From: Verrucomicrobiota bacterium
Lineage (GTDB): Bacteria > Verrucomicrobiota > Verrucomicrobiia > Limisphaerales > J093
Reading direction: 5' to 3'
DNA length: 64,000 nucleotides
Assembly (NCBI GenBank): GCA_027493615.1
Contig: JAOSKK010000012.1
Span: 558,001 to 622,000 of the forward strand
Positions 48,257-58,252 of the stretch are shown here, one piece after another (within the stretch, counting starts at the first letter, position 1; every line of letters starts with the position of its first letter). Under the pieces are notes generated by a model. That model had not been told where the DNA came from and did no database searches. It saw nothing but the letters and a program-made list of their open reading frames with translations. Both the position numbers and the translations under genes were made by a program.

Positions 48257-51200
48257 TCACCGCTTCATGACGAAGGCGTCGAAGTTCATGACCGCACTGG
48301 CCAGCACCGCGGTGGCGGCCACTTCGACCGCCGGCAACGCCTCTTGCCGCGGGCTCGCCCCGACCGCGAGAAAGCGCGCCGCGGCCTCCGGCGATTCGCC
48401 GAACCACTCCCGTTGCTCGGCATACAGACGGGCCAGGATGTCGGCCTCGCGCGCATCCGGGGTCCGCCCCGCCAAACGCCGGAAGGCTTCGCGTGCCCGC
48501 GCCGCCGGGTCGGTGGGATACCGGGCCACGAGGTGCTCAGCCAACACGCGGGCGGCTTCGACGAACTGCACGTCGTTCAGCAACACCAGCGCCTGCAGGG
48601 GCGTGGCCGTGACTTCGCGTTTGGCCGTGCAGACTTCGCGCGTGGTGGCGTCGAAGCTCAACATGCTGGGCGGCGGTGCCGTGCGGCGCCAGAACGTGTA
48701 CAGGCTGCGCCGATACAGCTTGTCTCCCGTATCCTGCTGGTAGGTCTTGCCCGTGCCGGATTCCTCCCACACCCCCGGCGGTTGGTACGGCTTGACACTG
48801 GGGCCGCCGATGGCCGGGTTCAGCAGGCCGCTGGCCGCCAGCGCCTGATCGCGGATCTGCTCCGCCGCGAGACGATGCTTGGGTCCGCGGCTGAGCCAGC
48901 GGTTGTCGGGATCCCGCGCCCACCGGACGCCGTCGGCCACGGAGGACTGCCGGTAGGTGGCGGACATCACCACGCGCTTGTGCAGCGCCTTTCGATCCCA
49001 CCCCGATTCCACAAACCGCCGCGCCAGCCAATCGAGCAGCCCCGGATGCGAAGGGGCCTCGCCTTGGACGCCGAAGTCCCACGTGGTGGCCACCAGGCCG
49101 CGACCGAAGTGGAGCTTCCAGACCCGGTTCACGGCCACCCGCGCGGTCAGCGGGTTCTGTGGATCGGTCACCCAGGCCGCCAGCCCGAGCCGGTTGCGCG
49201 GTGCCGCGGGCGACCAGGGCAGCACGGCCTGGGGGGTCCCGCGCTCGACGCGTTCGCCGCGGGCATCGTAGGCGCCGCGGCGCAAGACGTGCGCGGGCCG
49301 GGGCGTGGGCAGCTCCTCCATCGTCATGATCTCCCGCACCGGGGTGATGAGGTCGTCCTCCGCTTCGCGGAACCGGCGCAACTCGGCGACCAGGTTCTGG
49401 TAGCGGGCATCGAGCCGGGCCAGTCGCTGTTCGGCGACGGCGGCGCTGCTCAGGCCCTCGGGCGGAAGCTTCGGCGGGTAAGGGGTGCCGGGAACCGCGT
49501 GTGCCAGCCAGGCTGCTTCGAGCGAGGTGAGTTCGGCGTTGAACACCATGAACTCATCCAGCACCCCGTCCTTGAACCCGCGGTCCCGGAACCGGCCGGC
49601 CAGCGTGAGCCGGATCTGGCCCGCCTCCGCGTCGCCCCATTCGGCCCGGTGCCGGATGTCCTTGTAGAGATGGTCCCGCACGACCTCGGTGACGAGCGGC
49701 ACACCGTTGCGGTAGAGCCGCACGCCGGCCGCCCGGCTCGAGCCGTCGTACGTGATCGTGAGGTGCGACCATTCGCCCCGCGGCAACGGTTCCCGCGCTC
49801 GCACCGCCAGGGCGTTGCCCGGCCAGAAGTGGATCAGCGCGAAGAAGGGCCGGCCTTCCTCCAACACCAGCTCGTAACCCCGGCTCCCGGAATCGGTCCA
49901 GGACCGCGAACCATGAAACACGACTGCGCGATCCTGCGCCTCGGTCGGCTGCAGCCAGCAGGCAAAGCTGAAGGGGTCCGTCCGCCGGAATTCGTCCACG
50001 CCCTGGATCACGGCGCTGTTGTCCCCGCTGAATTTCAGTCCCTGACCGACCCGGCCCGCCACCCGTTCCGGGCCGTCGTGCAGTTGGGCAAACACGTTGG
50101 TGGTGGCCGCCCCGGGGGTGGTGTGGTTTGTCACGCACTCGAAGGCGAAGTGGGCCACGGGAACCGGACCCCACGCCGCTGGCTGGGCCAGGCTGGCGAG
50201 CGCAGCACCCCGCTCGACCGATGACCGCTCGAGCGTCGCCTCGGCCGCCTCGCGCAGGGCCTTGAGGCCCTGTTCCCGCAGCTCAATCTGCTTGCGGAGT
50301 TCGCGGTGCCGCGCCTCGACTCCCTCCGGCCAGAGCAGCAGCACCGGGGTGGGCGTGGCGCGCGTGAAGTGCGAGTAGAGACCCGACTCGTCGATGGAGT
50401 TGAAGAAGGCGCTCAACCCGTAGTAATCGCGCTGGCTGATCGGGTCGTACTTGTGGTCGTGACACCGCGCGCATTCGAGCGTGAGCCCGAGCATCGCGGT
50501 GCCAAAGGTGTGGACCCGATCGGCCACGTACTCGAGGCGGAACTCCTCCTCGATGCTGCCGCCTTCGTTGGTCTGGCGATGCAGGCGGTTGAAGGCGGTG
50601 GCCAGCCGCTGATCGCGCGTCGGCTGGGGCAGCAGATCACCCGCAAGTTGCCAGGTCAGGAACTGGTCGAACGGCAGGTTGTCGTTGAACGCGCGGATCA
50701 CCCAGTCGCGCCAGGGCGAGAGGTCCACGTCCACGTCCGCCTGGTAACCGTAGGTGTCGGCATAGCGCGCCAGGTCCAGCCACTCGACCGCCATCCATTC
50801 GCCGTAGGCCGGCGCCGCCAGCAGGCGATCCACGACGCGCTCATAGGCCTCGGGTGACGCGTCGGCCAGGAACGCGTCCATTTCCGCCAGCGAGGGAGGC
50901 AGGCCCGTCAGATCGAAGCTCAACCGGCGGATCAGCGTCTCGCGGTCGGCCTCGGGTGAAGGCTCGAGCCCTTCCCGCCGCAGGCGCTCCAGCACAAAGG
51001 CGTCGACCTCGTTCCGCCCCCAGGAGGACGTTGCCTCATGCGGCGGCACCACCGGGGCGGGGGCACAAACGACCAGTGCGTCTGGTACTCGGCGCCCTGG
51101 GCCACCCAACGCCGCAGCCATTCCTTCTCGACCGCCGAGAGCGCGAGTTTCGATTCCGGGGGCGGCATGAGATCCTCCGGGTCCGCGGTGTCGATGCGGC

Positions 51201-51480
51201 GGATCAACTCGCTGGCCGCCGGATCGCCCGGCTGAACGATGGGTCGGCCGGACCGGTTGACGGCAAGGGCCCCTTCGCGCCGATCCAGCCGCAGCCGCGC
51301 CTTGCGGCTGTTCTCATCGGGGCCGTGGCAGGCGAAGCAGCGGTCCGCCAGCAGCGGCCGGATGTGGAGGTTGAAATCCAATCGGGCCGCCTCCCCGTCG
51401 GCGGCAGCCGGGGCATCGGCCGCCCACGCGCACCCGAGCGCCAGGGCGGCGTAACCAGCGGTCCGCATGATGGGATGCAT
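48257..51480 (-). CDS. Planctomycete-type cytochrome / DUF1549 / LamG / DUF1553 protein
   Basis: A secreted multi-domain protein of about 1070 residues, typical of Planctomycetota and Verrucomicrobiota. Start ATG 51480 or 51468 with signal peptide (TAGYAALALGCAWA). Domains in order: PSCyt1 haem-binding motif CFACHGPDE (about residue 48); DUF1549 (LRREGLEPSPEADRETLIRR, LTLECARCHDHKYDPIS with a second CxxCH); an inserted LamG-like sandwich (DEFRRTDPFSFACWLQP to ELTSLEAAWL); and DUF1553 (NPLTARVAVNRVWKLHFGRG, ATPLQALVLLND). One base shift near 51055 joins the cytochrome part to the rest. These proteins often lie beside DUF1501 or sulfatase genes and are suspected of polysaccharide processing. 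The exact reaction is unknown. Confidence 0.9.
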
Positions 51481-51638
51481 GAGGCAGGTTCCTAACACGC
51501 CGCGGGGTGGCCCGGCAAGTGTGCCGGTCGCCAAACGGTTCGCGCCTGCCGGGCGGTGCGGACCTCGCGCCAGCGCGCCGGCGTGCGGCGACGTTTCGCA
51601 CTTGCCATTCCGCGCCGGTCCGACAGAAGAGAGGCGTC

Positions 51639-52592
51639 ATGGTCGCGCCTCTCTTCCCCCGGCAACGTCGGACACGGTTCCCAGGGGTCGCCATGCTCCT
51701 CCTGATGGTGGGGGCACACGCACTGGAGGAGGCAGGTACCGACGTGGCGGCAACGGCCGAAATCCCCGAGGGCCGGACGATCGGAGAGCGTTTTCAGGCG
51801 CTGACGCGCTCCACTCGTTGGCAGAAGGTCCGGGAAGTAAGGTTCACGTTTCGCACGCATCACCCGCAGGGTTTGAGCCTCGTCGGCCACCGCTTCTTCC
51901 TGTCGTCGGTCGAAGTGGCGGACCGCGCCCAGGGACGGGGAACGGGCCACCTGTTCGAGGTGGACGCGGATGGCAACCTGCGGCGGCAGATCCGGCTTGG
52001 GGAAGGGCCGATGTATCACCCGGGCGGGATCGATTATGATGGCCGGTGGCTGTGGGTGCCGGTGGCCGAGTACCGCCCGGACAGTCGCAGCGTGGTGTAT
52101 CGGGTGGACCCGGAGAGCCTGGCGGTCGCGCGGGTGTTCGAGTTCCCGGATCACCTGGGGGCGCTGGTGTGCGACCGGGCGGGTCGTCGGCTGGTGGGGG
52201 TCAGTTGGGGGTCACGCCGTTTTTATCGCTGGGAATTGCTGCCGGACGAGGCCGTCCCGCGGACCCCGCAGGCTCCGGTGCAGACCCTGAACACCAGTCA
52301 TTATGTTGACTACCAGGACGGGCAGGGTCTGCCGGGGACGTCATGGGCGTTGTTCGGCGGGGTGAGCCGATTGGCGGCAGCGGGTGGGCCGGAGGTGGCG
52401 CTGGGCGGGCTGGAGTTGGTGGATCTTGGGGAGTTGCGGGCGGTTCATCAAGTGCCGGTGCCGTTGTGGACGTCGCGCGGCCAGTCGCTGTTGCAGAACC
52501 CGGTCGCCGTGCAGGCCACTGAGGTCGGTTTACGCTTCTCGTTTCTGCCGGAAGACGACGAGTCGGTGCTATACGTCTATGAAGTGCGGTGA
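51639..52592 (+). CDS. DUF6454-family secreted protein
   Basis: 317 residues from ATG 51639 with an N-terminal hydrophobic segment (FPGVAMLLLMVGAHALEEAG). It fits, to my knowledge, DUF6454: HPQGLSLVGHRFFLSSVEVA, GTGHLFEVDADGNLRRQIRL and YHPGGIDYDGRWLWVPVAEY, resembling a six-bladed propeller of the NHL/teichoic-acid-hydrolase kind. Probably extracellular or periplasmic; function not established. Frame intact. Divergent from the DUF1553 protein and 59 bases before the DUF4832 gene. Confidence 0.65.
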   Translation: MVAPLFPRQRRTRFPGVAMLLLMVGAHALEEAGTDVAATAEIPEGRTIGERFQALTRSTRWQKVREVRFTFRTHHPQGLSLVGHRFFLSSVEVADRAQGRGTGHLFEVDADGNLRRQIRLGEGPMYHPGGIDYDGRWLWVPVAEYRPDSRSVVYRVDPESLAVARVFEFPDHLGALVCDRAGRRLVGVSWGSRRFYRWELLPDEAVPRTPQAPVQTLNTSHYVDYQDGQGLPGTSWALFGGVSRLAAAGGPEVALGGLELVDLGELRAVHQVPVPLWTSRGQSLLQNPVAVQATEVGLRFSFLPEDDESVLYVYEVR

Positions 52593-52651
52593 GGCCCGAT
52601 AGGCGCTGCATTTCTTCGCGACGCAGGAGCGAAAGAATCTAGACTGCACCC

Positions 52652-54012
52652 ATGCAACCCGCACCCGCACTGTGCTTGGTTCTGGGGCTTGGGCTTCCGT
52701 CGATCACGGAGGCCGCCGACACGCACCTTATCCGCCACCAGTTCCGCGAAGTGGACACGCTGTTCGCCAACCCGGGGCAGGGTTGGATGAGCCAGGCGCG
52801 GCGACCCACGGGCGAACCGCGCTTCCCCTGCTCGGTGGTGTACATCCGCTTCAACTGGGCCGATGCCGAACCGGAGGAAGGCCGGTACAACTGGCGGCTG
52901 ATCGACGATGTGATCGAGGCGTGGAAGCCGCGGGGAGCGAGGGTGGCGTTGCGGGTGATGACCTGCAACGCGCACAGCGCCGGTTACTACGCTTCGCCGA
53001 AGTGGCTGTTCGACGCGGGCTGCAAAGGCTTCGAGTACGAGCGGGGCGGCGACGATCCGACCAGCGGCGGCCGGCGGATTCCCCGGATCGAGCCGGACTA
53101 CGCCGACCCGGTCTATCTCGCCAAGCACGGCGCGTTCCTCAAGGCCTTGGGCGAGCGATACGATGGGAGTGCGGGCGTCGAGTTTCTCGACATCGGCTCG
53201 TACGGCATCTGGGGCGAGTGGCACACGCCGCACCCGGCACCGGTCGAGGTACGCCAGCAAATCGTGGACCTTTACCTCGCGGCCTTCCGGCGGACACCGC
53301 TGGTGTTCATGTCCGACGACGCCGAGGTGTTGCCCTACGCCCTGGCCCGGGGCACGGGATTTCGCCGCGACGGCGTGGGCTCGCCGTGGCATGAGGAGAA
53401 CTGGATCGGGTCGAAGAAGTATGCCGGGGTCGCGGGCATGGGCGAGGTGTGGAAGCGGGCGCCGATCGTGTTCGAGTGGTTCGGCGACTATGCGTACCTG
53501 CAGTCGCGCGGGTGGTCGTTCGAGGCGGCGGTGGAGTTCATGCTGCGCAACCACGTGACGCTCATCAACGACAACATCGGCCGCGTGCCGCCGGAAGCCA
53601 TGCCGGCCCTCGAGAACCTGGCGCGGCGGGCGGGGGCGCGGTTCGTGTTGCGTGAGATTGAGCATGAACCGCTGGCGTTTCCGGGACAGGACCTCGAACT
53701 GCGGATGCTCTGGGCGAACACCGGCGTGGGCCGGATGCATCGGCAATACCGGCTCGAGATCTCGTTCGTGGACGGCCAAGGACAGCGGGTGGCGACGCAC
53801 TGGGCCAAGCCGGATCCGCGGGACTGGCTCCCGGGGAACATCGGGTGTCAGTGCGCGTGCCGGTGTCTCCCGGTCTGTTGCCGGGCGTCCATCAAATCGC
53901 CGTCGGGTTGCGGGATGAGGCGGGGCGGAATCCGCCCTGGCGTCTGGCGATGGACGCGCCGGAGCGGGAAGGCCGCTACGTGGTCAGCCAGGTGACCGCG
54001 GTGCTTCCGTGA
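52652..54012 (+). CDS. DUF4832-type secreted glycosidase-like protein
   Basis: Signal peptide MQPAPALCLVLGLGLPSITE at ATG 52652. The barrel part has PGQGWMSQARRPTGEPRFP, YIRFNWADAEPEEGRYNWRL and LDIGSYGIWGEWHTPHP, in which Glu residues at strand ends look catalytic, as in GH-A enzymes. The C-terminal DUF4832 sandwich begins near FVLREIEHEPLAFPGQDLEL. A shift near 53840 (CCCGGGGAACATC) restores RVSVRVPVSPGLLPGVHQIA and a stop at 54010-54012, instead of a nonsense end at 53995. Role in glycan breakdown is inferred from fold. Confidence 0.72.
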
Positions 54013-54013
54013 G

Positions 54014-54093
54014 CGGCCGGTTCCTCTTGGACCTGCTGAGGTGGCATGAACCGCGGAGGGTGCAGGCGGGACGCCCGCACGACAGGTTCAGGC
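54014..54093. repeat. Nested palindromic repeat, family A, copy 5
   Basis: Core 54059-54081 differs from copy 1 in both arms at one pair (GGCGGGACGCC instead of GGCTGGAAGCC), keeping the stem. Outer arms TGAACC/GGTTCA are perfect. The rest of the gap to 54252 has no recognised feature. Confidence 0.75.
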
Positions 54094-54252
54094 GAAGCGG
54101 CCGGAGGTCAGCGCACAAGTCCGGCCCAAGCAGCGTCCGCCGCCAGGCGGCTTGGAGGTTTTGAGACTGGCGAGGTGGGGTGGCCGTGTGTACGTTCGGC
54201 GCTCCCGCAGGGAGTGCGGCCGGGTGGGACGCCGACCGCGGGAGCGGAAGCG

Positions 54253-54909
54253 ATGTCGGAAAATGTTGAATCCTTGCCGGTGACGATGGCGCGGTGGGCG
54301 GGTGAGGCCCATCCGCTCACGCGCCAACTGGCGCGGCCGGCTGACGGCGTTCCGGGGGGCGACCGAGGGTGGGTCGTGCCGCCGGCGGTGCGGGATCTGC
54401 CGACCCTGCGGGGTTTCCTGGCGTGGTACCGGACGGAGGTGCTTGCGCCCACCGAGTTACCCGCCATCGGGCAGGCCTTCGCCCATGCCGGCGGGTACGA
54501 GGTGCGGGAACTGCTGGCGCTGGACCGCACGCTGGCCGATGAAGCGCGGTTGCGGCCGTTCGCAGAGGCGAGTCAAGCCGTGGGGCGCGCGCAATTGTGG
54601 CGGCTGCTGCCGCTGCGGGACCAGCGTTTGATCCGGCGCTACTGGCGGGCCTTGGAGGCGGGTGGGGCCCACGGCTGGCACGTGCTGGTGTACGGGGTGG
54701 TGCTGTCGGTCTTCTCGCTGCCGCTGCGATCGGGACTGATGCATTACGGGCAGCAGACGCTGGCGGGCTTTGTGGATTCGGCGGGGCGCCGGCTGGGATT
54801 GCGGGAGGACGACTGCACGCAGTTGCTGGTAGAGGAATGGGCGACCCTGCCGGCCGTCACGGATCGCGCGCTGGGACCGGGCAAGGTGCTGCCAAGACTC
54901 TGCGTTTGA
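54253..54909 (+). CDS. UreF-like protein
   Basis: 218 residues from ATG 54253 (MSENVESLPVTMARWAGEAH). All-helical; the block LRDQRLIRRYWRALEAGGAH then GWHVLVYGVVLSVFSLPLRS and GLMHYGQQTLAGFVDSAGRR matches my memory of UreF-family proteins found without a urease. UreF regulates GTP hydrolysis by the UreG GTPase during nickel insertion. No urease or nickel gene is seen here, but a GTPase gene (DUF3482) follows two genes on. The family call is from memory and the function open. Confidence 0.55.
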   Translation: MSENVESLPVTMARWAGEAHPLTRQLARPADGVPGGDRGWVVPPAVRDLPTLRGFLAWYRTEVLAPTELPAIGQAFAHAGGYEVRELLALDRTLADEARLRPFAEASQAVGRAQLWRLLPLRDQRLIRRYWRALEAGGAHGWHVLVYGVVLSVFSLPLRSGLMHYGQQTLAGFVDSAGRRLGLREDDCTQLLVEEWATLPAVTDRALGPGKVLPRLCV

Positions 54910-54921
54910 ACGAACCGACCG

Positions 54922-56540
54922 ATGCTGGGTTATCTGGTTGATCTCGCGGTCCAGATGGAGCGCGATGCCGACCGGCCCGAGGCGGAACTGCATCGACGGG
55001 ACCGCCTGCTCCTCGCTGAGGGCCGGGCGGGCGGAGGAGGTGGAGCCGGCAAGGCGGACGTGTCCCCTGACGGTGAACCGCGGCGCAGGCCGGAAGCCTG
55101 CACCCCAGGAGGTCTGGCGCGTGACCGTCGGGCGAGGTTGCTGGGGTGGATTGACGCGCTGCGAGCGGCGGGGAGGCGTTGCCCGGGGTGGGGGTGAGCG
55201 CGGCGTACCGGTTGCTGGTGGCAGCGTTGATGGGGGTGGGACTCGTGGTGGGCTGGAGCGTGGCGGCGGTTGTGTTTCGCTATGACGGGTCACGGCCGGT
55301 CAACGTCGTGGAGGTGCTTGCGGTCTTTGTGGTGGCGCAACTGGCCCTGCTGATGCTGCTCGGCATCGTGTTGGCGCCCGCGCGATGGCTCCGCCTGCTG
55401 CCGGGGGCGCTGACGGTGCAGGAGGCTTTGGCCTGGCTTTCCCCGGGTCAGACGCTGCGTTTGCTGCAGCGACGGCTCCCACCGGGGGTTCGCGAGCTGG
55501 TGACCCGGACCGGGCGACCGCTGGGGAGCAGCCTGCCGGGGCTGGGGAAGGTGCGGAAGTGGGCCGGGACCTTCGCGGCGCAGGGATTCGCGGTGGCGTT
55601 CAACCTCGGGGCACTGGCGGGCTGCCTTTATCTGGTGACATTCTCCGACCTGGCCTTTGCCTGGAGTACGACCCTCGAGCCGAGCATCGAACGGGTGCAT
55701 CGGTGGACGGGTTGGGCCGCTGCGCCGTGGGGGTGGTGGCTGCCGGAGGCGGTGCCCTCGCCCGAACTGATCCGCGAGACGCTGTTCTACCGGCGCGAGG
55801 CGGCACCGCTGGCGATCCCGGCGGGGCGCTGGGGCGGTTGGTGGCCGTTTCTGGTCGCCTGCATGATCACCTACGGGACCTTGCCGCGGGTGGTGTTGCT
55901 GGCCGTGGCGGGCTGGCGACTCCGGGTCGCGATGCGACGGGCGCTGCTCGAGGCACCGGGCGTGGCGCTGGTCCTGGATCGGCTCGAGAACGTCTGGGTG
56001 GCCACGCAAGCGACAGGCCCCGAAGCCGAGCCGGGTCGAGTCCGAGAAGCCGGGTCAGGCGACAAGCGCAAGGACGCGCACGCTGCGCCGCGGAGGTTGA
56101 CGCTGGTGAACTGGGGCGGGCTCGTTCTCGAGGAAGCCCGGGTAAGCGCCCAGATCGCGGCGGACTGGCGTTGTGAGGTGCTCGGGATGGAGGCGGCCGG
56201 CGGGAGCGCTTCGCTCGAGGCGGATGCGGCCGTGGTGACGGCTTTGGCGCGGACGCCGGAGGACAGCGGGGTGGCGTTGCTGGTCAAGGGCTGGGAACCG
56301 CCTTTGCTGGAGCTGCTGGATTTCCTGCGCGACCTCCGTCGGGCCGGTGGCAACCGGCGGATTTTGATGGTGGTCCCCCTGGGGTTGGAGCAAGCGGGAG
56401 GCAGAGACTGGCAGCCTTTGCCTGCGGCCGGGCTTGAGCGTTGGCAGCGGCGGTTGCGGAGCCTGGGTGATCCCGGGCTGGTGGTGCGGTCATGGCCGGA
56501 GAAGCCGGAGACGCTCGCGGTGTCGGGAGGGGCAGCATGA
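54922..56540 (+). CDS. DUF2868 membrane protein, coding region interrupted by a repeat-derived linker
   Basis: ATG 54922 (MLGYLVDLAVQMERDADRPE) is 12 bases after the UreF-like gene. One base shift near 55185 (CCCGGGGTGGGGGTG) leads into the membrane part. Helices: LLVAALMGVGLVVGWSVAAV, VLAVFVVAQLALLMLLGIVL, FNLGALAGCLYLVTFSDLAF and PFLVACMITYGTLPRVVLLA. The C-terminal 150 residues are soluble (LTLVNWGGLVLEEARVSAQI, ALLVKGWEPPLLELLDFL). This is the DUF2868 layout. DUF2868 genes are commonly followed by a DUF3482 GTPase, as here. The linker GEPRRRPEACTPGGLARD is encoded by a family A repeat copy (55070-55110). Function unknown; stop overlaps the GTPase start. Confidence 0.75.
55070..55110. repeat. 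Family A repeat copy embedded in the DUF2868 gene
   Basis: Core 55082-55104 (GGCGCAGGCC, GGA loop, AGCCTGCACC) preceded by GTGAACCGCGG. Here the usual A.C mismatch is repaired to A-T. It is in frame and adds about 15-20 residues. Confidence 0.65.
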
Positions 56541-57991
56541 GTGGCCGGCCACTGTTCGCCGTCGTGGGGCATCCGAACAAGGGCAAGTCGAGCATCGTGG
56601 CCACGCTGGCGGCGGATGACTCGGTGCGGATCGGGCCCGAGGCAGGGACGACGACCCAGGCGCGGCGATACCCGATGCGCGTGGACGGACAGGAGCTGTA
56701 CGCGCTGGTGGACACGCCCGGCTTCCAGCGAGCGCGGCGCGTCCTGCACTGGCTGCGACAGCACGAGCGCGGGGCGCATCGCCGGGCGGAGGTGGTGCGG
56801 CAGTTCGTTGCCAGCCACCGGGACACGGGCGAGTTCCCGGACGAATGCGAACTGCTCGAGCCGATTCTTGAAGGGGCGGGGATTCTGTATGTGGTGGACG
56901 GCTCGGTGCCTTACGGGCCCGAGTACGAACCGGAGATGGAGATCCTGCGGTGGACGGGCCAGCCGAGCCTGGCCCTGGTCAACCCGATTGGCCCGGCCGA
57001 TCACCTGGCGGAGTGGCAGGCGGCGCTGGGCCAGTTCTTCCAAGTGGTGCGGGTGTTCAACGCGGTGACCGCAGAGTTCCGCAAGCGCATCGAGTTGTTG
57101 CGCGCCTTCGGCGAGCTGCAGGAACCCTGGCGCGGCGTGCTCGCGCAGGCGGTGCGTTTGCTCGAGGCCGACCGGACGCGCACACGGCGATTGGCGGCGC
57201 ACACGGTGGCGGAGACGCTGGCCGCGATGCTGGCCCACCGGGTCGAGCGCAAGCTGCCGGCCCGGGCGGATCCGACCGGACAGAAAGCCGCGCTGGAAAG
57301 CGAATTCCGGAGCGATCTCCGACGCCTGGAACAGCGGTGTCGGGACCGGGTGGAAACGCTCTACAGCCATCGGCGGATCGAGCGCCAGGAAGCGGGGCTG
57401 CCGCTGGTGGACGAGGACCTGTTTGCCGAACGGACGTGGCTGGTGTTTGGGCTGGGGCGACGTCAGATCCTGGCGGGGGGCGCGTTGGGGGGTGCGGCGA
57501 CGGGGGCGTGGGTGGATGCGCATCTCGGGGGGCTTCGCTGTTTGCGGGGCGGTGCTTGGGGCCGGGATCGGGGCGGTGATGGGCTGGTGGACGGCGGATC
57601 AGTTGGTACGGGTGCGGGTGATGGACGTGCCGCTGGGGGGCGGCTGATCACCGCCGGCCCGACGCGGAACCGGAACTTCCCGCATGTGGTGTTCAATCGA
57701 GCCCGTTACCATCACTGGCTGGTGGCCCGGCGTACGCATGCCGCCCAGAGCGTGCTGGCGGTGCGTGGAGATCCGCGTGCGGTGCTGCCGCCCCTCCCCG
57801 GCGAGGAACTGTCCACTCTGGAGAAGATCTTCGACCGGTTGCGCCGGAACCCGGAGGCGACGGCGGTGCAGGGGGAATTGGCGGACCGCATCGCGGCCGT
57901 GTTCGCGCGGGATGACGACCTGGGGGACGCGAGGGTGGATAGCGCCGCGGGAAGGCGGGACCCTCCGCCGATTGCGAACATCGGGGCATAG
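56537..57991 (+). CDS. DUF3482-type membrane-associated GTPase
   Basis: TRAFAC-class GTPase. G1 GHPNKGKSSIVATLA, G3 ALVDTPGFQ, with SVRIGPEAGTTTQARRYPM as switch I. A helical middle (LRRLEQRCRDRVETLYSHRR) leads to a glycine-zipper membrane segment (ILAGGALGGAATGAWVDAHL, VLGAGIGAVMGWWTADQLV). C-terminus TRNRNFPHVVFNRARYHHW. This matches the DUF3482 GTPases that follow DUF2868. Three undercalled G runs (57531-57536, about 57547, 57636-57641) break the frame in the membrane part. The last residues (DPPPIANIGA) and the stop come from a half copy of the family B repeat. Start overlaps the DUF2868 stop (ATGA). Confidence 0.8.
   Translation: MSGRPLFAVVGHPNKGKSSIVATLAADDSVRIGPEAGTTTQARRYPMRVDGQELYALVDTPGFQRARRVLHWLRQHERGAHRRAEVVRQFVASHRDTGEFPDECELLEPILEGAGILYVVDGSVPYGPEYEPEMEILRWTGQPSLALVNPIGPADHLAEWQAALGQFFQVVRVFNAVTAEFRKRIELLRAFGELQEPWRGVLAQAVRLLEADRTRTRRLAAHTVAETLAAMLAHRVERKLPARADPTGQKAALESEFRSDLRRLEQRCRDRVETLYSHRRIERQEAGLPLVDEDLFAERTWLVFGLGRRQILAGGALGGAATGAWVDAHLGGLRCLRGGAWGRDRGGDGLVDGGSVGTGAGDGRAAGGRLITAGPTRNRNFPHVVFNRARYHHWLVARRTHAAQSVLAVRGDPRAVLPPLPGEELSTLEKIFDRLRRNPEATAVQGELADRIAAVFARDDDLGDARVDSAAGRRDPPPIANIGA
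57953..57991. repeat. Right half of a family B inverted repeat
   Basis: CCCTCCGCCGATTGCGAACA followed by TCGGGGCAT matches the right arm at 9447-9473 and 37486-37513; no left arm is present. It supplies the stop codon of the GTPase gene. Confidence 0.6.
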
Positions 57992-58252
57992 GGGAATCCG
58001 GGACGATTGCCAGGCAGGTCCACGGCAATCGAGGTCGCGCAGCACCTGGCGTGCGGGTGCTTCAGCACCGCTTTGCGTCGCGGCAGGCACGGAGGGGAAA
58101 GCCGTGAATTCCCGGCTGACAGAACGAACGGCGGAGCTTACGGTCAAAGTAACGAGACCTTGGGTTCGGGGCCGGAGTCAGCAAACCTGAGACGGCCGGG
58201 GGCTGGCCGGATGGCGGCACCCGCCCGGACCGGGGCAAGACAACCCAATCCT

